Shown: positions 8,588-18,952, counted from the first letter of the stretch. The stretch: 64,000 nt of DNA from Microvirga sp. TS319 (GCF_041276405.1 NZ_JBGGGT010000001.1:1999001-2063000), one strand, 5' to 3'. Numbers and translations are program-made. The notes: generated from the letters alone by a model not told the origin.

Positions 8588-8960
8588 CGCGATGGCTGCT
8601 GCCTCGTCCCGGAAGTGTGTGTCGTCGGCCACATCCGGTGCAGGATCACAGACAGGTTACGGGCGACCGCCACCATGGCCTTCTGGCCGCCCACCTTCTT
8701 GGCGAGCCGGGTGCCCCAGGCCTTGAGCGGCGACCGCGCGAGACCCGGTTCAGCAGGATCCCGGCCGCCTTAAACAAATACGTGCCCTCAAACAAATACG
8801 TACGTAGCAATGGGTCGCAGCATGTGGAGATCCGCCCGCTTCGGTCGATCTCGCCTGACTGATATCGTCGTGGGGTCAGGCCAAGGTAAGCCCCTACGCT
8901 GGAGGAGCTTGAGAACGGGCCCGGTGCGTCGGACTGAAAGGCAGTTTCAAGAGGTTTCGG
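8588..8960 (-). pseudogene. IS110-family transposase remnant (C-terminal part)
   Basis: Read on the minus strand across frames, the sequence matches the C-terminal transposase_20 region of IS110 elements: [20 protein letters not shown], then RTYLF and [11 protein letters not shown], then [18 protein letters not shown], and an ending [13 protein letters not shown]. The frame is broken at least twice. One break is a 14-bp tandem duplication near 8775-8805 (CAAATACGT twice), another a 1-bp loss near the end. The N-terminal catalytic part is absent. It is an inactive relic; 8318-8587 beside it holds nothing recognisable. Confidence 0.75.
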
Positions 8961-9387
8961 CCTGGGCTGAAGTGCGACTCTCTTCTGAGAACAGGAGGTG
9001 GATCATGACCCAGATGTATGGACCGGCCGTGCGTCGCAAGAGACTTTCGACATAGAGAGGTTGGTCTTGGAGAGGTTGGTCATGCGCTAATGTCTCCCGC
9101 CCTTTCCGGAGCCGAGCTCCTGGCCATCATGGGTATCCGCGCGCATCCGGTCTCATAAGCTTCTCGGCCCTGACCAGCCAATTGGGTCACCAGAACCCGG
9201 ATGCGACGGCGCGACCGTTCTCCATCTCGTCTTTCTCTCGCAGACCTCGGCGAGCTTCGAGCGACTGACGCAGGATGAGGACTGGGGCGACCTTAACCTG
9301 CCGCAGCCGCTATTCGTGGTTCATAGGTGCGGTTCTGACTCAACACGCTCCAGGCAATCCGGGGTAGCGTCCCGGAACGTGGCGTAA

Positions 9388-9567
9388 GAGCAGGTCACCG
9401 ATGGGGTGGGCATCTTTCCCAATGATCGGACAGTGATCTGGCCGGTGGGAGCCTTGATGCTGGAGCAGAACGACGAATGGGCCGTGAGCCGGCGCCCTAT
9501 GTCGCTGGAGAGTCTGAGCGCGTTGAGCGATGATCCTATTCGCAGGCTGTCGGCTGTGACCGCCTGA
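9388..9567 (+). pseudogene. IS256-family transposase remnant (last ~60 codons)
   Basis: The plus-strand frame ending at TGA 9565-9567 reads VGIFPNDRTVIWPVGALMLE followed by QNDEWAVSRRPMSLESLSAL, the typical extreme C-terminus of IS256/mutator-type transposases. No further part of the gene is found upstream; 8961-9387 is otherwise unassigned. A relic of an old insertion or deletion. Confidence 0.75.
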
Positions 9568-9723
9568 GCAACCCGGCTCAGCCGAAGACTGGCGCTCTTA
9601 CACCACGCCGCGGGACACGATCGCGGCATCCGATAGCGATGTCCACATAAACGGTCAGACACTCATTACTTCCGTATCGAGCCGAGGACGACCTCGGGCC
9701 AGACATTTCGGGATCCGAACGCC

Positions 9724-10587
9724 CTACCGGAACACGATCGTCTTGTTCCCGTTCAGAAGCACCCGGTGCTCGATGTGGAACTTGACTGCGCGAGAGAGTG
9801 CCAGGCACTCGACATCGCGGCCGATGGCGGTCATGTCGTCCGGTGAATGCTCGTGGCTCACGCGCTGTACTTCCTGCTCGATGATCGGCCCTTCGTCGAG
9901 CTCCGGCGTCACATAATGAGCGGTCGCGCCAATCAGCTTGACGCCCCGGGTGTAGGCCTGGGTGTAGGGTGCAGCCCCCTTGAAGCTCGGGAGGAACGAG
10001 TGATGGATGTTGATAGCCCGGCCCGACAGAAATTGACACATCTCGTCGGACAGCACCTGCATGTAGCGGGCCAGCACGATCAGATCCGCGCCGGTGGTTT
10101 CGATGATATCCCGCAGCCGTCGTTCCTGCTGCACCTTGGTCTCTTTCGTTACAGGCAGATGGTGAAACGGGATCTTGCGATTTGTTCCGAGATCCTCGAA
10201 GTCGCGGTGATTGGAGACGATCCCGACTACGTCCATGTTCAGGGCGCCGATCCGCTGGCGGTACAGAAGGTCGTTCAGGCAATGCCCGAAGCGCGAGACC
10301 ATGAGCAGCACTCTAGCGGGAGTGCTGGTTTCATGGAGGCTCCAGTCCATGCCGTAACGCTCGGCGATCGGCTTGAAGAGTCCTTCGAGCGCCGGCCGTT
10401 CGGTCCGCGGATCGATGGGCGTGAAGGTGACGCGCATGAAGAAGCGCTCGGTCTCACGATCGCCGAACTGCGAGTTGGTGATGATGTTGCATCCATTTTG
10501 AACCAGGAAACCCGAAACGGCCTGGATGATGCCGATCGTGTCGTAGCAGGAGAGTTTCAGAACGTAACGTGGATCTTCGAGCTTCAT
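9724..10587 (-). CDS. purU: Formyltetrahydrofolate deformylase
   Basis: A 287-residue protein, full length for PurU. An N-terminal ACT domain (YVLKLSCYDTIGIIQAVSGF, about residues 8-85) is followed by a formyltransferase-type hydrolase domain with NIHHSFLPSFKGAAPY (catalytic Asn and His) and the later GATAHYVTPELDEGPIIEQE, which contains the catalytic Asp. It hydrolyses 10-formyl-THF to formate and THF in the cytoplasm. Downstream of sarcosine oxidase, which loads one-carbon units on THF, it would recycle the folate. It is the last gene of the sox group, after a decayed glyA. Confidence 0.95.
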   Translation of the reverse strand: MKLEDPRYVLKLSCYDTIGIIQAVSGFLVQNGCNIITNSQFGDRETERFFMRVTFTPIDPRTERPALEGLFKPIAERYGMDWSLHETSTPARVLLMVSRFGHCLNDLLYRQRIGALNMDVVGIVSNHRDFEDLGTNRKIPFHHLPVTKETKVQQERRLRDIIETTGADLIVLARYMQVLSDEMCQFLSGRAINIHHSFLPSFKGAAPYTQAYTRGVKLIGATAHYVTPELDEGPIIEQEVQRVSHEHSPDDMTAIGRDVECLALSRAVKFHIEHRVLLNGNKTIVFR

Positions 10588-10697
10588 CGTTGTGCGCCTC
10601 GGTCACATATTGAGCTTTCGATGTGGAATTGACCTCAAGGGCGGCGGGAGGCTCGCGTCCGCCGTCCGGGCCCGCCCTTCATGACCGGCAGCGGTCC

Positions 10698-10925
10698 TTA
10701 TCGGTAGATCGGGAACTGGCTGCAGAGTGCCTTGAACTCCTGCAGGACCTGCTTTTCCGTTGCCGCGTTTCCTGTCTCCCATTCCGAGCGAACCCGATCA
10801 GCACATGCGCGATCCTGTTGCCGACCCGCTCGAGAGCTGCTTCGACGGCTTGTCCGTCACACCGATAGGACACAAACCGAGCAGGACGACATGGCTGTCC
10901 GTGCCGGCGGATGCTGGTCGGGAGC
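10698..10925 (-). pseudogene. glyA: glyA (serine hydroxymethyltransferase) C-terminal remnant
   Basis: Across shifting frames the minus strand matches the end of GlyA. GTDSHVVLLGLCPIGVTDKP corresponds to the GlyA [20 protein letters not shown] block, then ERVGNRIAHVLIGFARNG, then VLQEFKALCSQFPIYR and TAA at 10698-10700, a normal GlyA terminus. The segment that should carry TSGIRLGTPA is missing, so an internal deletion and frameshifts are present, as is loss of the N-terminal three quarters. Its place between soxG and purU is where a one-carbon gene would be expected. It is not functional. Confidence 0.7.
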
Positions 10926-10937
10926 CTCGCTTGCCGA

Positions 10938-11534
10938 TCAGACAATGGGCGGTTCGAACTCACGGGCTGCTTCGATCAGGTAGTCGCGCACGTAGGTCGA
11001 GAACGATCTCCAGCACTCCACCTGATAGGTCGGCCTGTCATCGAGCCTCATGAGCACGATCTCGGCCTTGCCCATCAACGTCCGGGTCGCCATTCCGGTC
11101 GGAAAGGCAGCCTCGGCAAGATCCAATGGGCAGCCGCTGTTAAGCACCTCGGCTGCGCGGCTGCCGGAGACAGTGAAACCGACGTTGCGGTGACTGACGT
11201 CCACGAGGGTGTAGAAGCGGCCGCTGAGCGCCTTGTCGACCTCTTCTGCAATCATCGCCGCGTCAGCGTAGGGCCCTGTCAGAAGCCACTCGTTCGGGCC
11301 AAGGCGGATCGATGACCGCCCGGCCGATCCCGAACGGGTGTTGATCGGAATGTCGAGGCTGAACTCCGCGGCTGTCCCGGCGCTCGCCGCATCGGACTCG
11401 TTCAGTCGAAGCGAGTAGCGAGCCTGGGCTGGGAGAGGTCGGATGACGACCTGTTCCGCATCCTTAGGCCCCACGACGGTTTTCTCGACCGGCAGCGACA
11501 TGTCACGGCGAACGGCATGGCTTGTCTTAAGCAT
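10938..11534 (-). CDS. soxG: Sarcosine oxidase gamma subunit
   Basis: About 198 residues starting MLKTSHAVRRD; the ATG overlaps the last codons of soxA (shared ATGCTTAA), so the earlier in-frame start at 11573 is unlikely. The sequence matches SoxG: RSSIRLGPNEWLLTGP, DVSHRNVGFTVSG, LNSGCPLDL and the closing VECWRSFSTYVRDYLIEA. Gamma is a small structural subunit of the heterotetrameric oxidase with a GcvT-like fold. Translational coupling to soxA ensures equal amounts. Confidence 0.93.
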   Translation of the reverse strand: MLKTSHAVRRDMSLPVEKTVVGPKDAEQVVIRPLPAQARYSLRLNESDAASAGTAAEFSLDIPINTRSGSAGRSSIRLGPNEWLLTGPYADAAMIAEEVDKALSGRFYTLVDVSHRNVGFTVSGSRAAEVLNSGCPLDLAEAAFPTGMATRTLMGKAEIVLMRLDDRPTYQVECWRSFSTYVRDYLIEAAREFEPPIV

Positions 11535-14514
11535 TGACGCGCTCCCCCGCAGGATCGAAGAACACGGGCTCACAGACTTTCGCGCTCGTAAAGCCCGCCG
11601 GTGTCGTTACATAGATGCGGCTGCCAACGCGCGTTCGTCCGCCGGACAGCAGCGCGAGCGCGATCGAGCGACCACAATTCGAACTCCAGTAGCTGGAGGT
11701 CACGTGTCCCATCATGCGCATGGGGATCGCCTGGTGAGGATCCGTCACGATCTGAGCTCCCTCGTCGAGCACCTCGCCGGGATCGTCGGTCATGAGCCCC
11801 ACGAGCTGCTTGCGCCCGGCGCCGATGATGTCAGGCCGCGAAAGAGAGCGCTTGCCGACGAAATCGGGTTTGGTTTTCGCGATCAGTCCCGACAATCCGA
11901 GATCGTCCGGCGTCACGGTGCCGTCCGTTTCCTGACCGACGATGATGAAGCCCTTCTCGGCGCGCAGCACGTGCATGGTCTCGGTGCCGTAGGGTGTGAT
12001 GCCATAGGCCTGCCCGCGCTCGAAGAGAGCCTCCCAGACCGATTGCCCATAATCGGACGGCACGTTGATCTCGAAGCCGAGCTCACCCGTAAACGACACC
12101 CGGAACAGGCGGCAGGGAACACCGCAGATGGAACCGGTGCGCACCGACATGTGAGGAAATGCCTCTGGCGACAGGTCGATATCGGACACCAGCGGCTCGA
12201 GCACCTCGCGCGCCTTCGGCCCCTGCAGGGCGATGACCGCGTACTGCTCCGTGATCGAGGTCAGAAAGACCTTGAGGTCCGGCCATTCGGTCTGGAGATA
12301 ATCCTCCATGTGAGCCAGCACTCTCGGCGCCCCGCCCGTGGTCGTGGTCACGTGGAAGCGGTCGGGGGCAAGGCGCGCAACGACGCCGTCATCCATGATG
12401 TAGCCGTCTTCCTTCAGCATGAGGCCGTAGCGGCACTTGCCGGGTTCGAGCTTCAGCCATGCATTGGTGTAGATGCGGTTCATGAACTCGGCGGCATCCG
12501 GGCCCACGACCTCGATCTTGCCGAGCGTCGAGGCATCGAAGATGCCGACGCCCGTCCGCGCGGCCTTGCACTCGCGCGCCACCGCGGCATGCATATCCTC
12601 GCCCGGTTTCGGGAAATACCAGGCCCGCTTCCAGAGCCCGACATTCTCGAACTCCGCCCCCTGGGCAACGGCCCATTCGTGGATCGGCGTCGTACGGACC
12701 GGATCGAACAGGTGATGACGGCTCGGGCCGACGAATGCGCCGAAGGTGGTCGGCGTATAGGGAAGCCGGAACGTGGTGGTCCCGACGGCCGGAACGGGCC
12801 GGTCGAGGATATCGGCCACCAGACCGAGCGCGTTCATGTTCGACGTCTTGCCCTGGTCCGTCGCCATGCCGGTCGTGGTGTAGCGTTTGACGTGCTCGAT
12901 GGACTCGAAGCCCTCGCGCACCGCAAGCTTGATGTCCTTCGCCGTGACGTCGTTCTGGAAGTCGACGAAGGCGCGCGCACGCTTTGGATCGGTGCTCGTC
13001 GGCAGCACCCGCACCGGTTTGAAGCCGACAAGACTGTTCGTGGCCCCGAAGGTCCGCTCGGATGCGTGCTCCGCCGCCTCGGCACCGGCCGCCCAGCCCT
13101 GGGACAGGCATTCCCAAAGCTGGTACGTTCCTTTGGCCGCGCCGGCCGAGCGCTCGGCCTGCACCGACGTGCCTGGCACGAAGGCATCGAGCGAAGGTTC
13201 GTAGCGAGCCTTGCCGCGTGATTGGGAGAACAGGTGAATGGCGGGTGTCCAACCGCCGGACATGCCCACGCAGTCGCAGGGCAGCGTGCGAAGCGAACCG
13301 ACGCGTCCGTCGACACCGACCGGAGCCACGACGAGGCCGTTGACGCGCTTGCGCCCACGGGAACCGACCAGCGTGTGTCCGGTCAGCACCTCGCAGCCCA
13401 TGGACCGCAGATGTGCGGCCTCCGGTCCGCACTCGTCCTCGCTCCGGACATCGACCATGGTGACCGCCAGTCCTGCCGCTCTGGCATCGGCGGCAGCCGT
13501 ATAAGCGGAGGCACCGTTGGTGGCGAACACGATCTGCCGTCCGGGCGCGACACCATAGCGGTTGATGTAGGCTCGGACGCTTTCCGCCATCATGATGCCC
13601 GGCCTGTCGTTGTCGGCGAATACAAGCGGGCGTTCATGGGAGCCGGTGGCGAGCACGACCTGTCTGGCGCGCACCTGCCAGAGCCGCTCGCGCGGCAGAT
13701 TGGATGACGGGTCGGTGAGATGATCGGTCACGCGCTCCGCAAGGGCTATGTGGTTATGGTTGTAATACCCGACGGCCGTCGTGCGCGGCAGGATCACCAC
13801 ATTGGTGCGAGCATCCAGGGTGTCGAGCGCCGTCCGCACCCAGTCCTGGGCCGTGACGCCATCGATCAGCGAGGTCACGTCGTGCAGGAGCGAACCGCCG
13901 AGCTCCGGTTGCTCGTCAACGAGGATGACGCGCTTGCCGCTTTCGGAGGCCGCCAGCGCCGCGGCAAGGCCCGTCGGACCGGAACCGACGACGAGCACAT
14001 CGCAATGGGCATGGCGATATTGGTAGCGATCCGGGTCAGGAATTTCAGGTGCACGGCCGAGACCGGCAGCGGCGCGGATGCGCGGCTCGTAGACTTTGGT
14101 CCAAAACGATCGCGGCCACATGAAGGTTTTGTAATAGAAACCGGAAACGATCACCGGCGAGAGGAGATCATTGACCTCGCCCACATCGAAATCGAGCGAC
14201 GGCCAGTGATTCTGCGACCCGACGGTCAGGCCGTCGAAGATCTCTGCCACCGTGGCGCGATTGTTCGGATCGGCACGTCCTCTCCCCCTATCGACGTCGA
14301 GGAGTGCATTCGGCTCGTCCGATCCGTGGCTGACGATACCCCGCGGACGGTGATATTTGAAGGAACGGGCGACGAGATGAATACCGCTGGCGAGCAGAGC
14401 GGAAGCGACGGTGTCGCCCGCATATCCCTGAACGGGCTTTCCATTGAAGCTGAACGAGACAGGCTTCGTGCGGTCGATGCGGCCGCCCTTGGGGAGTCGG
14501 TAAGCCTGGGCCAT
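11527..14514 (-). CDS. soxA: Sarcosine oxidase alpha subunit
   Basis: A 995-residue protein, full length. The N-terminal ferredoxin-like region (FSFNGKPVQGYAGDTVASAL) is followed by an FAD/NAD Rossmann domain (DVLVVGSGPTGLAAALAASE, about residues 170-200) with the ATGSHERPLVFADNDRPGIM segment. The C-terminal third (from about 610) is a GcvT/aminomethyltransferase-like folate domain containing FRVSFTGELGFEINVPSDYG. Together with BDG it oxidises sarcosine to glycine, passing the methyl carbon to THF and making H2O2. Its ATG overlaps the soxD stop (TGATG). Confidence 0.97.
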   Translation of the reverse strand: MAQAYRLPKGGRIDRTKPVSFSFNGKPVQGYAGDTVASALLASGIHLVARSFKYHRPRGIVSHGSDEPNALLDVDRGRGRADPNNRATVAEIFDGLTVGSQNHWPSLDFDVGEVNDLLSPVIVSGFYYKTFMWPRSFWTKVYEPRIRAAAGLGRAPEIPDPDRYQYRHAHCDVLVVGSGPTGLAAALAASESGKRVILVDEQPELGGSLLHDVTSLIDGVTAQDWVRTALDTLDARTNVVILPRTTAVGYYNHNHIALAERVTDHLTDPSSNLPRERLWQVRARQVVLATGSHERPLVFADNDRPGIMMAESVRAYINRYGVAPGRQIVFATNGASAYTAAADARAAGLAVTMVDVRSEDECGPEAAHLRSMGCEVLTGHTLVGSRGRKRVNGLVVAPVGVDGRVGSLRTLPCDCVGMSGGWTPAIHLFSQSRGKARYEPSLDAFVPGTSVQAERSAGAAKGTYQLWECLSQGWAAGAEAAEHASERTFGATNSLVGFKPVRVLPTSTDPKRARAFVDFQNDVTAKDIKLAVREGFESIEHVKRYTTTGMATDQGKTSNMNALGLVADILDRPVPAVGTTTFRLPYTPTTFGAFVGPSRHHLFDPVRTTPIHEWAVAQGAEFENVGLWKRAWYFPKPGEDMHAAVARECKAARTGVGIFDASTLGKIEVVGPDAAEFMNRIYTNAWLKLEPGKCRYGLMLKEDGYIMDDGVVARLAPDRFHVTTTTGGAPRVLAHMEDYLQTEWPDLKVFLTSITEQYAVIALQGPKAREVLEPLVSDIDLSPEAFPHMSVRTGSICGVPCRLFRVSFTGELGFEINVPSDYGQSVWEALFERGQAYGITPYGTETMHVLRAEKGFIIVGQETDGTVTPDDLGLSGLIAKTKPDFVGKRSLSRPDIIGAGRKQLVGLMTDDPGEVLDEGAQIVTDPHQAIPMRMMGHVTSSYWSSNCGRSIALALLSGGRTRVGSRIYVTTPAGFTSAKVCEPVFFDPAGERVNA

Positions 14515-14810
14515 CAGAGCCTCTCCTGCCGGGGCGCGCGGTCGGGCCGCTTTTCACCCGCCTTGTACGTTTGAATGAACCGGTCGCTCGCCGTGTCACG
14601 CAGCGCATTGAACCAGCGCTGGCAGCCATGGGCATGGTTCCAACGCTCGGCGAAGATGCCCTTCGGGTTGGTGCGAATGAACAAATACTCCGCCCATTCC
14701 TGGTCGCTGAGTTTCGACGGCTCGGCAGGACGCGCAATATGGGCCTCGCCTCCACACCGGAACTCGATCTCCGGGCGGGGTCCGCAATAGGGACAGGTCA
14801 CAAGCAGCAT
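14514..14810 (-). CDS. soxD: Sarcosine oxidase delta subunit
   Basis: 98 residues from ATG 14810, starting MLLVTCPYCGPRPEIEFRCG with the zinc-binding cysteine/histidine pattern of SoxD, then EWAEYLFIRTNPKGIFAERW and HAHGCQRWFNALRDT. The longer open frame upstream runs through soxB in another frame and is not used. Eight bases separate it from soxB and its stop overlaps the soxA start. The delta subunit is structural and binds zinc. Confidence 0.96.
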   Translation of the reverse strand: MLLVTCPYCGPRPEIEFRCGGEAHIARPAEPSKLSDQEWAEYLFIRTNPKGIFAERWNHAHGCQRWFNALRDTASDRFIQTYKAGEKRPDRAPRQERL

Positions 14811-14818
14811 GGTGTGCC

Positions 14819-16072
14819 TCAATGTGCAACGGCTGCAGCCGCAGCCTCGTCGATAAGCCGGCCCGTGCGGAAGCGGTCCAGGGTGAAGGGCGCGGCGATC
14901 GGATGCGGCTCGCCTTTCGCGATCGTGTGTGCGAAGACGTGGCCGGAGCCGGGCGTTGCCTTGAAGCCGCCCGTTCCCCACCCGCAATTGACGAACAGGC
15001 CGGGCACCGGCGTCTTGCCGATGATGGGTGATCGGTCCGGCGTTACGTCGACGATGCCGCCCCAGTTGCGCAGCATGCGCATCCGGGTGAATTGCGGGAA
15101 CAGCTCGCAGATCGCGTCGAGCGTATGTGCCGCGATGTGGATGCCGCCCTGCTGGCTGTAGGATACGTACTGGTCCGTGCCTGCCCCGATGACGAGTTCA
15201 CCTTTGTCCGACTGCGAGATGTATGCATGCACCGCGTTGGACATGACGACGCAGGGGAAGACCGGCTTGACCGGCTCGGAGACCAGCGCCTGGAGCGGAA
15301 AGCTCTCCAGCGGCATACGGACGCCGGCCTTTTCCATGATCACGCTGGTATGCCCTGCCGCGACGACGCCGATGCGTGGCGTGCGGATGAAGCCTTTCGT
15401 CGTCTCCACGCCTTCGACCGCGCCGCTGAGGCCACGGCGGATGCCTGTCACCTCGCAGTTCTGGATGATGTCGACGCCAAGCGCGTCGGCCCCGCGGGCG
15501 TAGCCCCAGGCGACCGCATCATGGCGGGCGGTGCCGCCGCGGCGCTGCAGGGCTGCGCCCATGACCGGGTAGCGCAAGCTCTTCGAGATATTCAGAGGCG
15601 GGCAGAATTCCCGGGCTTCTTCCGGCGTCAACCACTCGTTGTCGATGCCGTTGAGGCGGTTCGCGTAGACGTGGCGCTTGAAGCTCTGCACATCATGCAC
15701 GTTATGGGCCAGCATCATGACGCCGCGGGCCGAATACATGACGTTATAGTTCAGTTCCTGGGACAGGCCCTCCCAGAGCTTGAGCGCATGCTCGTAAATT
15801 GCCGCACTCTCGTCGTAGAGGTAGTTGGAGCGGATAATGGTGGTATTGCGCCCGGTATTGCCGCCACCGATCCACCCCTTCTCGAGCACGGCGATGTTTC
15901 GCATGCCGTGCTCCTTCGCCAGATAATAGGCCGTCGCGAGACCATGCCCGCCTCCGCCTACGATGACGGCGTCGTAGCCGACCTTGGGCTCCGGAGCGCG
16001 CCACTGACGCTCCCATCCCAGGTGAGCATTCGCCGCCTCCTTCAGAAGCGTGAAAAGCGAAAATCGGCGCAT
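14819..16072 (-). CDS. soxB: Sarcosine oxidase beta subunit
   Basis: 417 residues from ATG 16072 ([20 protein letters not shown]), preceded by GAGGG; in-frame codons further up lack family similarity. It has the FAD-binding [18 protein letters not shown] near residue 38 and [20 protein letters not shown]; the C-terminal part has [20 protein letters not shown] and [19 protein letters not shown]. It carries FAD, the covalent FMN site and the sarcosine oxidation site. First gene of soxBDAG; divergent from an AraC-type regulator 104 bp away. Confidence 0.97.
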   Translation of the reverse strand: MRRFSLFTLLKEAANAHLGWERQWRAPEPKVGYDAVIVGGGGHGLATAYYLAKEHGMRNIAVLEKGWIGGGNTGRNTTIIRSNYLYDESAAIYEHALKLWEGLSQELNYNVMYSARGVMMLAHNVHDVQSFKRHVYANRLNGIDNEWLTPEEAREFCPPLNISKSLRYPVMGAALQRRGGTARHDAVAWGYARGADALGVDIIQNCEVTGIRRGLSGAVEGVETTKGFIRTPRIGVVAAGHTSVIMEKAGVRMPLESFPLQALVSEPVKPVFPCVVMSNAVHAYISQSDKGELVIGAGTDQYVSYSQQGGIHIAAHTLDAICELFPQFTRMRMLRNWGGIVDVTPDRSPIIGKTPVPGLFVNCGWGTGGFKATPGSGHVFAHTIAKGEPHPIAAPFTLDRFRTGRLIDEAAAAAVAH

Positions 16073-16176
16073 CGGTACACCCTCGTGCTGTCCGACTGTT
16101 ATGCCGTACATTGGCCGCCGGGCTTCGCATTGGCGCGACACTGGGATAGAATGGATGCGACAGGGGATCAAAGAAA

Positions 16177-17247
16177 ATGGCCCAACCCGGCCCCAAGCTG
16201 AAAGTGGGCTTCGTGCTCATGCCGAAGTTCACCCTGACGGCCTTCTCGACCTTCCTGGACGTGCTGCGCCTGGCGGCCGACCAGGGGGACCTCAGCCGAC
16301 CGATCGCCTGTGCCTGGGAGGTCATGAATCCGCAGCGCCGGCCGGTCCGGTCCAGCTGCGGGATCGACATTCAGCCGTCCTCGGACTTCATCGACCCCAA
16401 GGCTTTCGATTACCTCGTGATCGTCGGAGGGCTTTTACATGGCGCACACGGGATCTCTCCCGAGATTGCTCATTACATAGGATCCGCAGCCCGGGCCGGC
16501 GTGAAGCTCATCGGAGTCTGCACGGGTAGCTTCGTCCTATGCCGCCTGGGCTTGATGAACGATCGCAAATGCTGCGTCAGCTGGTATCATTACCGGGACT
16601 TTCTTGAGGAGTTTCCGGATCTCGTCCCGATCGCCGACCGCCTCTACGTGATCGATCGTGATCGTATCACATGCTCCGGCGGGGCCGGGGTGGCCGATCT
16701 CGCGGCTCGTCTGGTCAGCGACCATCTGGGGGCGGCTCAAGCATACAAGGCTCTGCACATCCTTCTCGTCGAACGGCCCCGCTCAGGAGACGCAGCGCAG
16801 CCCGCCCCGTTCCTGGCCGCCACGAGCGACGGTCACCTGGTCTCGCGGGCCCTGCTCCTCATGGAGCAGAACCTCATGGAACCGCTCTCTATTCAGGATC
16901 TTGCCGGGGCGCTCGCCTTGAGCGTGCGGCAGCTCGAGCGTCATTTCCGCAATCACTTGGGTGAGAGCCCTCAGGAAAGCTACATGGCCCTGCGCCTCAA
17001 GCATGCGCGGTGGATGCTCGAGCACAGCGCCCTTCCGGCCGTGCTGATCGCTGCCGAGCTGGGATTTTCCGACAGCTCGCATTTCGGCCGGAGCTTCAAG
17101 GCACGCTATGGCATGACCCCGGCCCATTTCCGCCAGATCAGCCGTCATGGGGCCGGTCCCTCGGCTACCCGGGCGAGGGCGGGGGAGCATGACGGCACGA
17201 ATGCTGATCGCCGGGTCTTCGACCAGGATCGTGCGCCGGAATCATGA
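16177..17247 (+). CDS. GlxA-family AraC regulator (GbdR/SouR-like)
   Basis: A 356-residue protein. An N-terminal DJ-1/PfpI-like domain ([20 protein letters not shown] to about residue 190, with the GVCTGSFVL nucleophile-elbow region) is followed by a C-terminal AraC double HTH ([60 protein letters not shown]). This is the architecture of GbdR and SouR, which sense glycine betaine, dimethylglycine or sarcosine. Divergence from soxB strongly suggests it activates the sox operon; the ligand is inferred. Confidence 0.92.
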   Translation: MAQPGPKLKVGFVLMPKFTLTAFSTFLDVLRLAADQGDLSRPIACAWEVMNPQRRPVRSSCGIDIQPSSDFIDPKAFDYLVIVGGLLHGAHGISPEIAHYIGSAARAGVKLIGVCTGSFVLCRLGLMNDRKCCVSWYHYRDFLEEFPDLVPIADRLYVIDRDRITCSGGAGVADLAARLVSDHLGAAQAYKALHILLVERPRSGDAAQPAPFLAATSDGHLVSRALLLMEQNLMEPLSIQDLAGALALSVRQLERHFRNHLGESPQESYMALRLKHARWMLEHSALPAVLIAAELGFSDSSHFGRSFKARYGMTPAHFRQISRHGAGPSATRARAGEHDGTNADRRVFDQDRAPES

Positions 17248-17293
17248 GCGAAGAGACGAGCTCGTGCCGCGTTTTCGCCGGGGACACAGCCGT

Positions 17294-18952
17294 TCAGGCG
17301 GCTTTCCGTCGCTGGAAGGGCCCATGCGGAATTTCCGGCGGAGCGAAGCTCTCGGCCTTCGCCCGATCCCACCGTCCATACCAGTCGGCCAGTTCGGGGA
17401 TTTCCTGGCCTGAAACAAGGAATCCTTCCGGCAGGTAGGGATAGGCTTCGTTACCGTCGAGAAACTCGTTTTCCTTTTGCCGGAACATGAAGTGATACGG
17501 CATGAAGTCGCTGGGATTGCTCAAGCCGGCAGCCCCCGCGATCTCGCCCAATGCATGCATCGTATTGCGGTGAAAGCGAGCCACCCGGTCGCTCTTGTCG
17601 CCGACATCGATCGCGCGCTGGCGGATGGGATCCTGCGTCGCGATGCCGACAGGGCATTTGTTGGTATGGCAGGACTGCGCCTGGATGCAGCCTATGGCGA
17701 ACATGAAGCCGCGCGCGGCATTGCACCAGTCGGCGCCAAGCGCCAGGGTCCGGGCAATATCGAAGGCCGAGACGATCTTGCCGGCGGCGCCGATCTTGAC
17801 TTCGTGCCGTATCCCGGCGCCGCGCAGCGTATTGTGCACGAAAGTCAGCCCCTCGAGCATCGGCATGCCGACGCGATTGGCGAATTCGACCGGAGCGGCG
17901 CCCGTTCCGCCCTCGGCCCCGTCTACGACGATGAAATCGGGAATGATGCCGGTTTTGAGCATGGCCTTGACCATACTCATGAATTCGCGGCGATGCCCGA
18001 TACACAGCTTGAAACCGACCGGTTTGCCGCCGGAAAGCTCCCGCAATTGGCCGATAAACCTCATGAGGCCGATCGGTGTCGAGAAGGTGCTATGAGCAGC
18101 CGGCGAGACGCAGTCCACGCCCATCGGGATCCCACGCGCTTCGGCGATCTCCTGGGAGATTTTCGAAGCGGGGAGCATGCCGCCATGGCCGGGCTTCGCC
18201 CCTTGGCTCAGCTTCAGCTCGATCATCTTGATCTGAGGATCGGCGGCAAGCTCGGCGAACTTCTCGGGCGAGAAGCTGCCATCGTCGTTGCGGCAGCCGA
18301 AATAGCCGGAGGCCACCTGGTAGATCAGGTCGCCGCCGCCCTGCCGGTGATAGCGGCTGATCCCGCCCTCACCCGTATCATGGGCAAAACCGCCCTTTCT
18401 CGCACCGGTGTTGAGCGCGAGAATGGCGCTCGCCGACAGCGACCCGAAGCTCATCGCCGAAATATTGTATAAACTGCCATTGTACGGCCGTTTACAGGCA
18501 GAACCGCCGATGCGCACCCGAAAATCCGTGTCGGCAATCGTAACAGGCGTGGCCGAGTGGGTGAGCCACGCATAGCCGGAGCTATAGACATTCTCGATCG
18601 TCCCGAAGGGGCGCTTGTCTTCAACGCCCTTCGCCCGCTGATAGACGAGGCCGCGATCCTGACGGCTGAACGGCACCTCGTCACGATCGCTCTCGATAAT
18701 GTATTGCCTGATCTCCGGCCGGAAGCTCTCGAGCAGGAAGCGCAGGTGCCCGACCGTCGGATAGTTTCGCAAGATCGAATGGCGGCGCTGACGCAGATCG
18801 TGAATGCCTAAAGCGAACAACGCCCCAGAAACCGCTGCGACGATGAACAGCCATGGGCTGTAGACCGTTGCTCCGACGAGCGAGGCGAGCGTCACGAGGC
18901 CGGCAGCCGCAAACACGGCATAGCGCTGGTATGAGAGGATAGTCTTCACCAT
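17294..18952 (-). CDS. FMN-binding glutamate synthase family protein, membrane anchored
   Basis: About 552 residues from ATG 18952 (MVKTILSYQRYAVFAAAGLV). Two N-terminal membrane helices are followed by the GltB central/FMN barrel: SAMSFGSLSASAILALNTGA, GEGGISRYHRQGGGDLIYQV, HGGMLPASKISQEIAEARGI, FIVVDGAEGGTGAAPVEFAN. The C-terminal CHTNKCPVG belongs to the 3Fe-4S site. There is no glutaminase domain. Such stand-alone proteins are common; their reaction is not settled and may be an amino-group transfer or glutamate formation. It sits beside the sox operon but is transcribed from its own promoter. Confidence 0.88.
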   Translation of the reverse strand: MVKTILSYQRYAVFAAAGLVTLASLVGATVYSPWLFIVAAVSGALFALGIHDLRQRRHSILRNYPTVGHLRFLLESFRPEIRQYIIESDRDEVPFSRQDRGLVYQRAKGVEDKRPFGTIENVYSSGYAWLTHSATPVTIADTDFRVRIGGSACKRPYNGSLYNISAMSFGSLSASAILALNTGARKGGFAHDTGEGGISRYHRQGGGDLIYQVASGYFGCRNDDGSFSPEKFAELAADPQIKMIELKLSQGAKPGHGGMLPASKISQEIAEARGIPMGVDCVSPAAHSTFSTPIGLMRFIGQLRELSGGKPVGFKLCIGHRREFMSMVKAMLKTGIIPDFIVVDGAEGGTGAAPVEFANRVGMPMLEGLTFVHNTLRGAGIRHEVKIGAAGKIVSAFDIARTLALGADWCNAARGFMFAIGCIQAQSCHTNKCPVGIATQDPIRQRAIDVGDKSDRVARFHRNTMHALGEIAGAAGLSNPSDFMPYHFMFRQKENEFLDGNEAYPYLPEGFLVSGQEIPELADWYGRWDRAKAESFAPPEIPHGPFQRRKAA

